From contig NZ_JADYWU010000001.1 of NCBI RefSeq assembly GCF_015864665.1, positions 496,001-560,000 of the forward strand: DNA of 64,000 nt, read 5' to 3'. A program made the translations under genes and the position numbers. Positions 28,417 through 36,896 of this stretch are shown piece after piece; position 1 is the stretch's first letter; each line of letters begins with the position of its first letter. The notes below the pieces were generated by a model, which did not search any database, was not told where the DNA came from, and saw only the letters and a list, made by a program, of their open reading frames with translations. This DNA comes from Salinibacterium sp. SWN167 (GTDB lineage Bacteria; Actinomycetota; Actinomycetes; Actinomycetales; Microbacteriaceae).

Positions 28417-29259
28417 ATGCCCGGCCTCGACAACGTTGTCAGCTCCCCGCCACTCAGTTCACGCAGTTGGGGGCTGGTGCCCGCAGCGCTATTGAGCGGA
28501 TCGGCGGTGCTCCTGTTCTCACTGCGACTGCCACTGCTCGGCTATGTCGTGGTGGCATTGGCTCTCGCCGCCGCCTGGCTCACCGACCGCAACAAGCACA
28601 CCGAGGGTCTCGCGAAAGACCTGCTCCTCATCGCGGTCGGCATGATCATCGTCTCCACGGTGTCGGTCGAAGCCGACATCAGCTGGGGCAACTTCTTCTT
28701 GCTCGGGTTTGTGCTGGCTGCAGCGGTTGCTGTGCCCTACGCGCTGTCTCGCTTCGTGTTCAAGGATCGCCTCATCCGGTTTCCGTGGCGGGGCGGCTGG
28801 CCGTGGAACCGCGTTCAGTGGGGCTACCTGTTTCTCGTGGTCTTTCTCGGTTGGCTCATTTTGCCGTTCTACTTCATCACGAGCGGTGTGTATCTCAACT
28901 GGCCGATCGTCACGACGCCCGATGAGATCGGTCGGCTTTTCGTCGGTGTGAATGCTGTTGGCACGTGGGATGAGCTGTTCTTCATCCTCACCGTGTTCGT
29001 GCTCTTCCGCCGGCACTTTCCGGTGTGGCAGGCGAACCTGCTGCAGATGGTGATCTTTGTGGCGTTCCTGTGGGAACTTGGCTACCAGTCGTGGGGCCCA
29101 CTGCTGACAATCCCGTTCGCCCTGTTGCAGGGCTGGATCTACTCGACCACGAAGTCGCTCGTCTACGTGCTGAGCGTGCACCTACTGTTTGACGCGGTCG
29201 TGTTCCTCGTCATCGTGCATGCCAGAAACCCCGGAGTGATCGGGTTCTTCCTGCTGTAG
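28417..29259 (+). CDS. CPBP-family intramembrane protease-like protein
   Basis: A 280-residue membrane protein with about eight hydrophobic helices. The CPBP (Abi) motifs are present in altered form: WDELFFILTVFVLFRRH in place of the EExxxR block, and HLLFDAVVF for the later histidine block. The first catalytic glutamate of the usual EE pair is therefore an Asp here, so activity is uncertain. Members cut membrane peptides or modify prenyl groups. The gene begins 12 bases after the MscS gene, suggesting an envelope-stress unit. Confidence 0.72.
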   Translation: MPGLDNVVSSPPLSSRSWGLVPAALLSGSAVLLFSLRLPLLGYVVVALALAAAWLTDRNKHTEGLAKDLLLIAVGMIIVSTVSVEADISWGNFFLLGFVLAAAVAVPYALSRFVFKDRLIRFPWRGGWPWNRVQWGYLFLVVFLGWLILPFYFITSGVYLNWPIVTTPDEIGRLFVGVNAVGTWDELFFILTVFVLFRRHFPVWQANLLQMVIFVAFLWELGYQSWGPLLTIPFALLQGWIYSTTKSLVYVLSVHLLFDAVVFLVIVHARNPGVIGFFLL

Positions 29260-29308
29260 GAGGCGGTGCGGCGTGCTGTCGATCGGCGAGGCCGTCGATC
29301 CGGCGAGG

Positions 29309-29773
29309 TTACTCTTTGCCGCCGGGAGGGCCTGCGATGAGCAGAACGACGTAGAGCAGAATGACGGCGCCCGCGATGAGGGCCACCAAAATGTACGGGC
29401 GGTTCAAGAACCACCGCATCGTGCGGTCGATCCAGCCAGCATCACGCGGATGACCGGATGCTTCCTTGCGCCAGTCACCCTTCAGGCGGCCTGAGCGTGC
29501 AAGCCACAGCTCCACCGGAATCGTGGCGTACGGAATGACCGCGCTACCGATAGTGAGAACGGCGGTGCCGACGCTCCACCGCTGGTTCACCGTCAACAAC
29601 ACGGCAGTGGCACCGTAGGCGAGGAAGACAAAACCATGGATGGCCCCACCGATCGACACCGCGACATCCAGCCCCGCCGTAGCGCGCAAGATGAGACCGG
29701 TGATGAGCAGAGTCCACGTGACTGCCTCAGCGAACGCGAGAACGCGGAACAGTGACTTGGGGGTCGCAAACAT
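29309..29773 (-). CDS. DUF3817 membrane protein
   Basis: A 154-residue protein with four hydrophobic helices. The first half holds AEAVTWTLLITGLILRATAG and IHGFVFLAYGATAVLL, which is the DUF3817 (YdzA-like) pattern. The last helix sits near 128-148. The family has no known activity. It begins 18 bases after the purQ stop on the same strand, so it is likely the third gene of a purS-purQ unit, a neighbourhood that may be conserved in related actinobacteria. Confidence 0.85.
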   Translation of the reverse strand: MFATPKSLFRVLAFAEAVTWTLLITGLILRATAGLDVAVSIGGAIHGFVFLAYGATAVLLTVNQRWSVGTAVLTIGSAVIPYATIPVELWLARSGRLKGDWRKEASGHPRDAGWIDRTMRWFLNRPYILVALIAGAVILLYVVLLIAGPPGGKE

Positions 29774-29791
29774 GAGGCTGAACTTTCAGTA

Positions 29792-30490
29792 TTAGGCGTT
29801 GGCCATCAACGAGCTGATCGCGCTCGTGAAGAACGTGAGGCCGTCGGTGCCGGAACGCATTGCCGCGCGAGTGTCTGGACCAAAGCCAGGCTCGGTCGCG
29901 TGCTCGGGATGAGGCATAAGACCCACAACGTTGCCGCGAGCATTCGAGATGCCTGCAATGTCGTTCGCCGACCCGTTGGGGTTGACCTCGAGGTAGCGGA
30001 ACACGACCTGGCCTTCGCCCTCAAGGCGATCAAGCGTTTCTTGGTCGGCAATGTAGCCGCCCTCACCGTTCTTCAACGGGATGATGATCTCTTCGTCTTC
30101 TTTGAAGCCGTTGCTCCAGGCGGTGTCGACATTCTCGACGCGCAGCTTCTGGTCGCGGCAGACGAAGTCGCCGTGATCGTTGCGCACGAGGCCGCCGGGA
30201 AGCAGGTGTGATTCCACCAAGATCTGGAAACCGTTGCAAATGCCCAGCACAGGCATTCCGGCGTTCGCGGCCGTGATGACCTCGCTCATGATGGGCGAGT
30301 GCGCTGCGATAGCACCGGCACGCAGGTAGTCGCCGTAGCTGAAACCGCCGGGCAGAACGATGGCATCCACGTTCTTGAGGTCGTGGTCGCCGTGCCACAG
30401 GGCTACCGGCTCACCGCCACCCAGTTTGACCGCACGCTGAGCGTCACGGTCGTCGAGCGAACCCGGAAAGGTGATGACTCCGACGCGCAC
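29792..30490 (-). CDS. purQ: FGAM synthase glutaminase subunit
   Basis: A 232-residue class I glutamine amidotransferase that supplies ammonia to PurL. The nucleophile cysteine is in [15 protein letters not shown] and the catalytic histidine and glutamate in [11 protein letters not shown] near the end. The N-terminus [17 protein letters not shown] is typical. Its GTG start overlaps the purS stop by one base (TAGTG), so the subunits are made together. The PurL partner is encoded 18 kb away. Confidence 0.97.
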   Translation of the reverse strand: MRVGVITFPGSLDDRDAQRAVKLGGGEPVALWHGDHDLKNVDAIVLPGGFSYGDYLRAGAIAAHSPIMSEVITAANAGMPVLGICNGFQILVESHLLPGGLVRNDHGDFVCRDQKLRVENVDTAWSNGFKEDEEIIIPLKNGEGGYIADQETLDRLEGEGQVVFRYLEVNPNGSANDIAGISNARGNVVGLMPHPEHATEPGFGPDTRAAMRSGTDGLTFFTSAISSLMANA

Positions 30491-30762
30491 TATGCGCCCT
30501 GAGCGTCGTCGGCGGGGCGAGCCTCGCCAACGTAAATGACGTCTTCGATGACGGTGTTGGCGAGGAGATCGTTGGCGATCTCGCGGGCCTCAGCCAGTAG
30601 CTCGTCAGTGATAGGGCCCTCAACGGTGAGCTCAAAACGCTTACCGATGCGCACCGCGCTGAACTCGCTCTTGTCGAGACGGACGAGGGCGCCGGCTACG
30701 GCCTTACCCTGAGGATCGAGGATTTCAGCCTTGGGCATTACCTCGACGACGATTATTGGCAC
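30490..30762 (-). CDS. purS: FGAM synthase subunit PurS
   Basis: A 90-residue bridging subunit that joins PurL to PurQ. The core [19 protein letters not shown] and [17 protein letters not shown] are clear family marks. I placed the start at the GTG at 30762 because GGAG lies seven bases upstream and the protein then has the usual length; the frame stays open further upstream, but that part is not protein-like for this family. It is the first gene of purS-purQ-DUF3817. Confidence 0.96.
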   Translation of the reverse strand: MPIIVVEVMPKAEILDPQGKAVAGALVRLDKSEFSAVRIGKRFELTVEGPITDELLAEAREIANDLLANTVIEDVIYVGEARPADDAQGA

Positions 30763-30837
30763 CGAATCACTCCATGATTTCGCGCGGGCGGATTGCACCA
30801 AGTCTAGCGGAGGGTGGCGGTACGGCAGACTGTCCTC

Positions 30838-32103
30838 ATGGACATCGACCGCGCAGTGCAATCCCGCATCGTTCGCACGCTCGTTGCGGGCCAAGTGCTC
30901 GCCGGGTTGGGCCTCGGAGCGACCGTGGCGGTGGGTGCGATTCTGGCCGCCGATCTTGGCGGCGAGGCGCTCTCGGGTGCGGCGGCGACATCCAGCACGC
31001 TCGGAGCTGCGCTCGTCTCTATTCCTCTGGCGCGGTTGGCCGCTCGCTGGGGTCGTCGCCCCGCGTTGGCGCTCGGGGCTGGCGTTGCCGCCGCAGGCTC
31101 GCTCATCACTGTCATTGCTGTCGGTGCCGGGTTCTTCCCACTCCTGATTCTGGGGTTTGCGATGCTGGGCGTCGGTACGGCGGTTGGCCTTCAGGCGCGC
31201 TTTGCCGCGACGGATGTTGCGGCTCCCCAGCACCGAGGCCGTGACCTCTCACTCGTGGTCTGGTCGACAACGATTGGCGCTGTGGCCGGCCCGAACCTCG
31301 TTGGTCCTGGTGAAGCGATAGCGCAGTGGCTGTCGCTGCCAACCAATACAGGCTCATTCGTTTTCGCGATTGCGGCGCAACTCGGCGCTGTCGCGCTCTA
31401 CCTCGTGGCACTGCGCCCCGATCCTCTCGTTCTGGCTGGCAATAAGCCTGTCGAGCCGGCAGCGGCCGCGGATGCCGGAATCGTCCGCGGTCGTGGCCCA
31501 CTCGTCTTCGCAATTGCTGCCATCGCCATTAGTCACGCAGTCATGGTGTCGATCATGGCGATGACGCCAGTGCACTTGCTCCATCACGGAGCGAGCCTCA
31601 CCGTCATCGGCTTCACCATTAGCTTGCACATTGCCGGAATGTATTCGCTGTCACCCGTCTTCGGTTGGGCGAGTGACCGTTTCGGTCGCATCCCAACAAT
31701 TCTTATCGGGCAGGCGCTCTTTGCGGCATCCGTGTTGGTCGTTGCGCTCGGTCAACTGAGCAACACCGCCGTTACTGTCGGACTGGTGTTGTTGGGTCTC
31801 GGCTGGAGCGCCTCAACGGTTGCTGGTTCGGCACTCGTTGCTGACCTCTCGACGGGAGCGATGCGGCTGCGTATTCAGGGTCGAAGCGACACCATCATGA
31901 GTCTTGCTGGGGCAGTGGGCGGCGGGTTCGCCGGGCCCATCCTGATCGTGGTCGGCTACGCCGGACTCGCGTGGGGCGCTGGCGTGCTCGTGCTCATTGT
32001 TACGGCGGCAGCGCTTGTGGTGTGGCGAGCCAAGCCCGTCACACCACCCGTGCCGCGTGATACTACTTCTGAAGTACAGCCTGCAGGTCAAACGTCAGAG
32101 TGA
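30838..32103 (+). CDS. MFS transporter
   Basis: A 421-residue major facilitator with about twelve hydrophobic helices. The cytoplasmic loop after helix 2, ARLAARWGRRPALALG, and its second-half copy FGWASDRFGRIPTILIG are the usual MFS marks. The substrate is unknown, though the layout is like drug or sugar exporters. I placed the start at the ATG at 30838 in place of the longer frame at 30814. Its end overlaps the convergent YceI gene by 41 bases, which is unusually long for two real genes; both ends look conserved in style. Confidence 0.87.
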   Translation: MDIDRAVQSRIVRTLVAGQVLAGLGLGATVAVGAILAADLGGEALSGAAATSSTLGAALVSIPLARLAARWGRRPALALGAGVAAAGSLITVIAVGAGFFPLLILGFAMLGVGTAVGLQARFAATDVAAPQHRGRDLSLVVWSTTIGAVAGPNLVGPGEAIAQWLSLPTNTGSFVFAIAAQLGAVALYLVALRPDPLVLAGNKPVEPAAAADAGIVRGRGPLVFAIAAIAISHAVMVSIMAMTPVHLLHHGASLTVIGFTISLHIAGMYSLSPVFGWASDRFGRIPTILIGQALFAASVLVVALGQLSNTAVTVGLVLLGLGWSASTVAGSALVADLSTGAMRLRIQGRSDTIMSLAGAVGGGFAGPILIVVGYAGLAWGAGVLVLIVTAAALVVWRAKPVTPPVPRDTTSEVQPAGQTSE

Positions 32104-32620
32104 TGTTCTCGCCAAGAAGAACACCACCGGTTTCGAGAGCAGCGTTGTAGTTGATGCCGAACTCGGTGCGGTTGATGACGGTGGTGGCGCTTGCCGCGGC
32201 AACAGTCTGGCCGTAGGGGTTGGTGGCGATGCCGCCAAATTCGCCCTTCAGCGTGACGGGCTTGGTGACGCCACGAAGTGTGAGGTCGCCCTCAATGGTG
32301 AGGTCGTCGCCATCGATGTCCATCGAAGTCGATGTGAACGTGGCGGTGGGGAACTCCTCCACGTTGAAGAAGTCGTTGGTGCGCAGGTGACCGTCGCGGT
32401 CGGGCTGGTTGGTGTTGATCGTCGCCATGTCGATGGTGGCGGAGATCGAGTTCTCGGCAGGCACTTCTGAGGTGACGATGGTGCCGGAGAAACCGTCGAA
32501 GGTTCCGCGAACCTTGCTGATCATGAGGTGCTTGACCGTGAACGCAACGGTGGAGTGCGTGGGGTCGAGCTGCCAGGTTCCGACAGCGAAGTTGGTGTGG
32601 GTGTCAAGAGAAGTAGTCAT
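32063..32620 (-). CDS. YceI-family lipid-binding protein
   Basis: A 185-residue beta-barrel protein of the YceI family, which binds polyisoprenoid chains. TWQLDPTHSTVAFTVKHLMISKVRG is split over the first strands, and FFNVEEFPTATFTS and LTLRGVTKPVTL are further marks. No signal peptide is visible, so this one is likely cytoplasmic. The ATG at 32620 is preferred over a TTG at 32632; neither has a good ribosome site. The C-terminal 14 residues are coded in the stretch overlapping the MFS gene. Confidence 0.92.
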   Translation of the reverse strand: MTTSLDTHTNFAVGTWQLDPTHSTVAFTVKHLMISKVRGTFDGFSGTIVTSEVPAENSISATIDMATINTNQPDRDGHLRTNDFFNVEEFPTATFTSTSMDIDGDDLTIEGDLTLRGVTKPVTLKGEFGGIATNPYGQTVAAASATTVINRTEFGINYNAALETGGVLLGENITLTFDLQAVLQK

Positions 32621-32691
32621 GTCTACGGGCAACTGTGACCGGTGTCTTCTTATTCCACGATTCGGTCAGAACTTCTCGGTAGGCTCGCACT

Positions 32692-33702
32692 ATGGACACC
32701 ACAGGACTCAACGAATTTCTTGAGCACAATGACTTCTCCGGCACTGTGTTGATCAAGCGCGGAAACGCCACCATTTTCGAGGCCACCACGGGCAAGGCCA
32801 CTCAACGTTGGGATGTGCTGAACACGGCAGAGACCCGCTTCGATTCGAGTTCCATCACCAAACTCTTCACGAGCGTCGCTGTCCTTCAGCAGGTCGGCAA
32901 GAATGACCTCGACCTTGAGACATCCATTCACCATTATGTTGACCTCGCCGACACCGAGATCGACCCCGCCGTCACGCTGCTGCACGTGCTCACCCACACC
33001 AGTGGTATTGCGGATGACGTGGATGAAGAAGAGGGCGAAAGCTACGCCGATCTGTGGGCGGAGTTCCCCACCTACACAATTCTTGAGCCCGCCGACCAGC
33101 TCCCCACCTTCGTGAATAAGGAGTCGCTGGCGGAGCCCGGCGTCGAGTGTGTCTACACAAACGCGGGCTACGTGCTCGCCGGTCTGGCGCTCGAGAAGGT
33201 CACCAAGACCGACTACCGCCAATTCATTTTTGATGAGGTCTTCACGCCCGCGGGCATGGTCGACTCTGGCTTCTATGACCGTCGGGATGCCGCCCCGCGC
33301 GTTGCCGAGGGCTGGGACTACATCGACGGCCGTTGGGTTTCCAATATCTACAGCGCCCCGCCCATTGGTCTGCCCGATGGCGGAGCTCACGTCACCGCCG
33401 CCGACCTCATTCGCTTCATTCAGGCAGTGCGCAACGGTGAGCTTCTCGACACCGAATTTACGGAAGAGTTTCTCACCCCGCAGGTGCAGTACGACGAAGA
33501 GACCTGGTACGGCTTCGGGCTTGAGTTCGACATGAACGAAGACGGCACCGTGCGCAGCTACTTCGCCGACGGTGTGAGCCCCGGTGCCTCCGGAATCGTT
33601 CGCCACTACCTCGAGAACGGTCTCGACGTTGTGGTGCTCTCGAACTCTGAAGAGGGCGCCTGGCCGGTTATCCGCGAAATCGACGAACGCCTCGGTGGGT
33701 AA
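32692..33702 (+). CDS. Serine hydrolase of the beta-lactamase/class C family
   Basis: A 336-residue protein of the beta-lactamase-related serine hydrolases. The SxxK motif is SSITKLF near residue 44, with the nucleophile serine and general-base lysine, and the YxN motif is CVYTNAGYVLAG. Substrates in the family range from D-amino peptides to esters. No signal peptide is visible, which argues against cell-wall work and for an esterase or intracellular amidase. Monocistronic, with a bidirectional hairpin after it. Confidence 0.88.
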   Translation: MDTTGLNEFLEHNDFSGTVLIKRGNATIFEATTGKATQRWDVLNTAETRFDSSSITKLFTSVAVLQQVGKNDLDLETSIHHYVDLADTEIDPAVTLLHVLTHTSGIADDVDEEEGESYADLWAEFPTYTILEPADQLPTFVNKESLAEPGVECVYTNAGYVLAGLALEKVTKTDYRQFIFDEVFTPAGMVDSGFYDRRDAAPRVAEGWDYIDGRWVSNIYSAPPIGLPDGGAHVTAADLIRFIQAVRNGELLDTEFTEEFLTPQVQYDEETWYGFGLEFDMNEDGTVRSYFADGVSPGASGIVRHYLENGLDVVVLSNSEEGAWPVIREIDERLGG

Positions 33703-33724
33703 CACTCTTACGGGGCGAAGAGTC

Positions 33725-33752
33725 GCGTCTTCTTGCGGCCACCAGAAGACGC
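33725..33752. terminator. Bidirectional hairpin between serine hydrolase and cupin genes
   Basis: GCGTCTTCT at 33725-33733 and AGAAGACGC at 33744-33752 form a perfect 9-bp stem with a 10-base loop between the two convergent stops; the right arm touches the cupin stop codon. Confidence 0.65.
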
Positions 33753-34102
33753 TAGGGCGCGGGCTGAGCTGGGCCCAGCGAAACGGGCGTCGCCGTCTCT
33801 GATGCGGTGCCTTTGAGCTCCACGAAAATCACGTGGGTGGGGCTGTCGCCGATGTTCTCTCCGGAGTGGCGTTGGGCGGGCAACCACATTGCCAGGCCCG
33901 TTGCCAACTCAACATCGCGATGGTTCTCGCCAGCGTGTAGGCGGCGGCGAAAATCGCTGAGAGTGATCATGACACTGTCGGGATGCTCGTGCGGTGTCGT
34001 GGTGTCGCCGGCCGCATCGATGTACTCAAGCACTCGTACGCGGTCATTCTCGAACACCACTGAGTAGTGTTCCGGATTCGTTGCTACAGGATCGGCGTCC
34101 AT
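33752..34102 (-). CDS. Small cupin-like protein
   Basis: A 116-residue single-domain cupin. HEHPDSVMI gives the first metal-binding motif and MWLPAQRHSGENIG the second, with the trailing strand HVIFVELKG. Cupins of this size hold a metal and act as small oxygenases, isomerases or sensors. The ATG at 34102 is preferred over an upstream codon at 34138 because the extra residues are unlike the family. It follows the VOC-family gene on the same strand, 39 bases apart, and may be in one unit with it. Confidence 0.8.
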   Translation of the reverse strand: MDADPVATNPEHYSVVFENDRVRVLEYIDAAGDTTTPHEHPDSVMITLSDFRRRLHAGENHRDVELATGLAMWLPAQRHSGENIGDSPTHVIFVELKGTASETATPVSLGPAQPAP

Positions 34103-34141
34103 GGGAGACAGTGTGCGCCTCGAATGTCGCCTTGGCAAGCA

Positions 34142-35029
34142 CTATTTTTCGCGCCGGCCGTTGCCCTGGTTCGCGGTGGTGCGCACGTGAATCGTGTTCG
34201 CCCACGGGTCATCGAAACTGAGGGTCTGACCATCGTGGCGTAACTGGATGCCGTGGTGCGTCATCCGTTCGCCAAGCGCTCCGAGGTCGTCGGCGCTCGG
34301 CACCGCAATGTCGACTTGGGCGAGACCGAGTGCGGGCAGCCGCGGACCAGCGCCGCTCGAATTCCAGGTGTTCATGGCCATGTGGTGGTGGTAGCCGCCG
34401 GCGCTGACAAACACGGCGCTTCCGGGGATCTCGGTGGTCGCTTCGAAGCCGAGTCGATTGACGTAAAACTCGCGCGCGGTGGCGATGTCACCGACTTGCA
34501 GGTGCACGTGGCCAATGCGGGCGCCACCGATGACAGGCTGCTCGACGGCGGCTTCGGTGAGGTTCTCTTGCAAGAAGCCGTTGGGGTCGAGAAACAGTGT
34601 CGCCATTTCGACGGCGCCGTGGGTCCAGCTCCACTGGGTGCGGTCGCGATCCCAGTACAACTCGACGCCGTTGCCTTCCGGGTCAGTGAAGTAGAAGGCC
34701 TTGCTCACGAGGTGGTCGGCGCTGCCAGTGAAGGTCTTCGGATAGCGAGTGGCTACCGAATAAACGGATGCCGCCAGGGCTTCTTCGGTGTCGAACAGGA
34801 TGGCCGTGTGGAACAGCCCGGCATCGCGGGGGCTCGCGTGCGTGAGGGCGGGCGAGTGCTTGAGGATGACCACGGGCGTGGTACCGCGACCGAGAACGAC
34901 CGTATCGGAAGACTCGCTCAGCACGGTGAGGGCTACGGCATCCCGGTAGTACGCGGTGAGCGCATCGAGGTTCGCGACGCTGAGCGTCACTGCGCCCATA
35001 GCGGTGTCGGGTGCGAGCAGTTCGGTCAT
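34142..35029 (-). CDS. Two-domain VOC-family protein (extradiol dioxygenase-like)
   Basis: A 295-residue protein with two vicinal-oxygen-chelate domains, like CatE-type catechol-2,3-dioxygenases. Metal-ligand positions are visible: HTAILFDT and GVELYWDRDR in the first domain and IGHVHLQVGDI and HHHMAMNTW in the second. Such enzymes cut aromatic rings or open lactones with iron or manganese. The ring substrate cannot be read from sequence. The cupin gene follows. It stands 71 bases downstream of the aminotransferase operon end. Confidence 0.88.
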   Translation of the reverse strand: MTELLAPDTAMGAVTLSVANLDALTAYYRDAVALTVLSESSDTVVLGRGTTPVVILKHSPALTHASPRDAGLFHTAILFDTEEALAASVYSVATRYPKTFTGSADHLVSKAFYFTDPEGNGVELYWDRDRTQWSWTHGAVEMATLFLDPNGFLQENLTEAAVEQPVIGGARIGHVHLQVGDIATAREFYVNRLGFEATTEIPGSAVFVSAGGYHHHMAMNTWNSSGAGPRLPALGLAQVDIAVPSADDLGALGERMTHHGIQLRHDGQTLSFDDPWANTIHVRTTANQGNGRREK

Positions 35030-35100
35030 GATGCCTACAACCTTGCCGCCAACAGCGTTATTCCGGAAGAGCTTTCTGGCAGGAGGGGGTGCGGGCGAGC

Positions 35101-36303
35101 CTAAGCGGCCGCGCTCACGCCTTTGAGCTCCGCGAGTTCGCGCAGGCCAGCAGCTAAGCGCGAGACGCCCTCCTGGAAGATTTCATCGCGGCCGTTCGAG
35201 CCGTACATGACGCGAATGTAGCCTTCGCCAACCTCGCCGAACCAGTTGCCGGGCGAGACGCCGAGCTGCTGGGTGCTCACGAGGTGTTTAACGACCTCAA
35301 GAGAGGTGCCGAGCTCGGAGATGTTGACCCAGTGGTAGAAACCACCGGCAGGTAACGCCGCGCCAACACCCGGAATGCCCTGGAGTGCATCATGGATGGC
35401 GTGGCGGCGCTGGTCATAAATGGTGAACCATTCATCGGTGTAGGCGGGGTTCTCGTAGGCGGCGGCAACACCGTATTGAGCGAAGGTGTTGGTGGGGCCG
35501 ACGTAGTTGAACGTCGCGATCTTGAGCAGCGGCATGATCTCGGCCGGGGCAACGAGGTAACCGACACGGAACCCGGTGAGCCCGAGGTCTTTCGAGGTGC
35601 CAAAGACGGTGAGGGTGCGTTCGCGCATTCCGGGCAGAGTCGCGAAGTTCACGTACTCTGCTCCGTCGTACACCTGGCGTTCGAAGTCCTGGTCGATGAT
35701 CACGCCGAGGTCGAACTCTTCAGCCAACGCTGCGAGTTCCATCAGGTTCTCGCGGGTGTAGACGGTGCCGGTCGGGTTGTTGGGGTTGGTGATCACGATG
35801 GCGCGCGTGCGTTCCGTGATGCGCGAGCGGAACTCATCCATCCGCAGGGCGAAGCCATCTTCTTCGTACGTCGGAACTTGCACACACACCGCACCCATCT
35901 GGTGGATGTCGTTGATGTTCTCTGCGAAGCCGGGGCTTGTGACAAGAACCTCATCGCCCTGACCGGGACGGATGCAGATGCGAATCGAGAGGAAGAGGGT
36001 GAAGGCCGAGCTGGGGCCAACCATCAACTCCGTTTCGGGGTCGATCTCCATCCCGTTGAAGTCCCACAGCTTATTGACGAGCGCGGTCTTCAGGCGAGGC
36101 TCGGCGTACCCGTTGTCGAGCGAGTAGTGCGTTTTGCCGTCATCGAGGGCTTGCTTGGTGGCATCGATGACGTGATCCGGCAGGCACTTGTCTGGGGCAA
36201 AAGGATCCGCGCCCATCATCATGATCCGAGTCTCGGGATCGAGCCCTGCATAGAGGGAAAAATCGGGAGCGGCGAGGTCTCGCCACGAATCATCAATGCG
36301 CAC
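35101..36303 (-). CDS. Class I/II PLP-dependent aminotransferase
   Basis: A 400-residue PLP enzyme. The cofactor lysine lies in GTSKDLGLTGFRVGY near residue 243, the phosphate and ring contacts in TNPNNPTGTVYT and IIDQDFERQVYD. The fold is close to the MocR-free AspC/valine-pyruvate type and moves an amino group between an amino and a keto acid. It is the last gene of a four-gene unit with an Lrp regulator and two peptidases, so its substrate is likely an amino acid released from peptides. It begins 23 bases after the Lrp gene. Confidence 0.9.
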   Translation of the reverse strand: MRIDDSWRDLAAPDFSLYAGLDPETRIMMMGADPFAPDKCLPDHVIDATKQALDDGKTHYSLDNGYAEPRLKTALVNKLWDFNGMEIDPETELMVGPSSAFTLFLSIRICIRPGQGDEVLVTSPGFAENINDIHQMGAVCVQVPTYEEDGFALRMDEFRSRITERTRAIVITNPNNPTGTVYTRENLMELAALAEEFDLGVIIDQDFERQVYDGAEYVNFATLPGMRERTLTVFGTSKDLGLTGFRVGYLVAPAEIMPLLKIATFNYVGPTNTFAQYGVAAAYENPAYTDEWFTIYDQRRHAIHDALQGIPGVGAALPAGGFYHWVNISELGTSLEVVKHLVSTQQLGVSPGNWFGEVGEGYIRVMYGSNGRDEIFQEGVSRLAAGLRELAELKGVSAAA

Positions 36304-36326
36304 GGAGCTTCTTTCTGTTGGAGCGG

Positions 36327-36896
36327 TTATTCGTCGATGTCGAGGATGTGACTGAGCGGCGACGTGTCTTCGATGCGGCCAAGGCTGATCATCGCTTCCA
36401 CGCGCTGCAACCCGGGCACGGCTCCGAGTTTTTCGAGAAGTAGAGACTGCAGTTCGGCATGATCCTTCAAGCGGAACCGCGCCATCATGTCGTAAGTTCC
36501 GCTCAAAATCAGCACCTCGGTAAGCGAGGGGATCGCCCGAAGCGCTTCGATGACACTGGGCATGCGGGCATCTGAGGTGATCTTGATCGGGATGACGACC
36601 AGCATGGGGCGGCCCATGGCCGACCAGTCCATCTCGATGCTGCGGCGGCGGATGACGCCCGTGCGTTCGAGGCGCGCGACGCGCTCTCCGACACTGGGCG
36701 CCGACATGCCGACCAGGGCACCGAGGCTGCGAAGTGAAATGCTGGAGTCTTCGTGCAAGTGGCGGATGAGCTGGAGATCGACGGTGTCGAGGTCAACCGG
36801 CGGCGTCGTGGGCTGCAGCAAGTCCATGATCGTCGGCGACGAGGCGATTGCGTCTTTCGTCGACTGTGCTGCGGCCTGGGCGGCGGCGTCAGTCAT
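36327..36896 (-). CDS. Lrp/AsnC-family transcriptional regulator
   Basis: A 189-residue regulator. The winged helix-turn-helix lies near residues 33-85 (LDTVDLQLIRHLHEDSS, then GMSAPSVGERVARLERTGVI), and the ligand-binding RAM domain near 95-180 with SLTEVLILSGTYDMMARF. Members sense an amino acid and control its transport or breakdown. The ATG overlaps the stop of the M20 peptidase gene by eight bases, so they are translated together; this favours 36896 over an earlier frame start. It is third in the operon, an unusual position for a regulator. Confidence 0.9.
   Translation of the reverse strand: MTDAAAQAAAQSTKDAIASSPTIMDLLQPTTPPVDLDTVDLQLIRHLHEDSSISLRSLGALVGMSAPSVGERVARLERTGVIRRRSIEMDWSAMGRPMLVVIPIKITSDARMPSVIEALRAIPSLTEVLILSGTYDMMARFRLKDHAELQSLLLEKLGAVPGLQRVEAMISLGRIEDTSPLSHILDIDE

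Noticed and set aside
32650-33705. A 351-codon open frame opposite the serine hydrolase
   Set aside because: The plus-strand gene has SxxK and YxN motifs and is real; the antisense frame has none.
35392-36351. A 319-codon open frame opposite the aminotransferase
   Set aside because: Shadow of a clear PLP enzyme on the minus strand.
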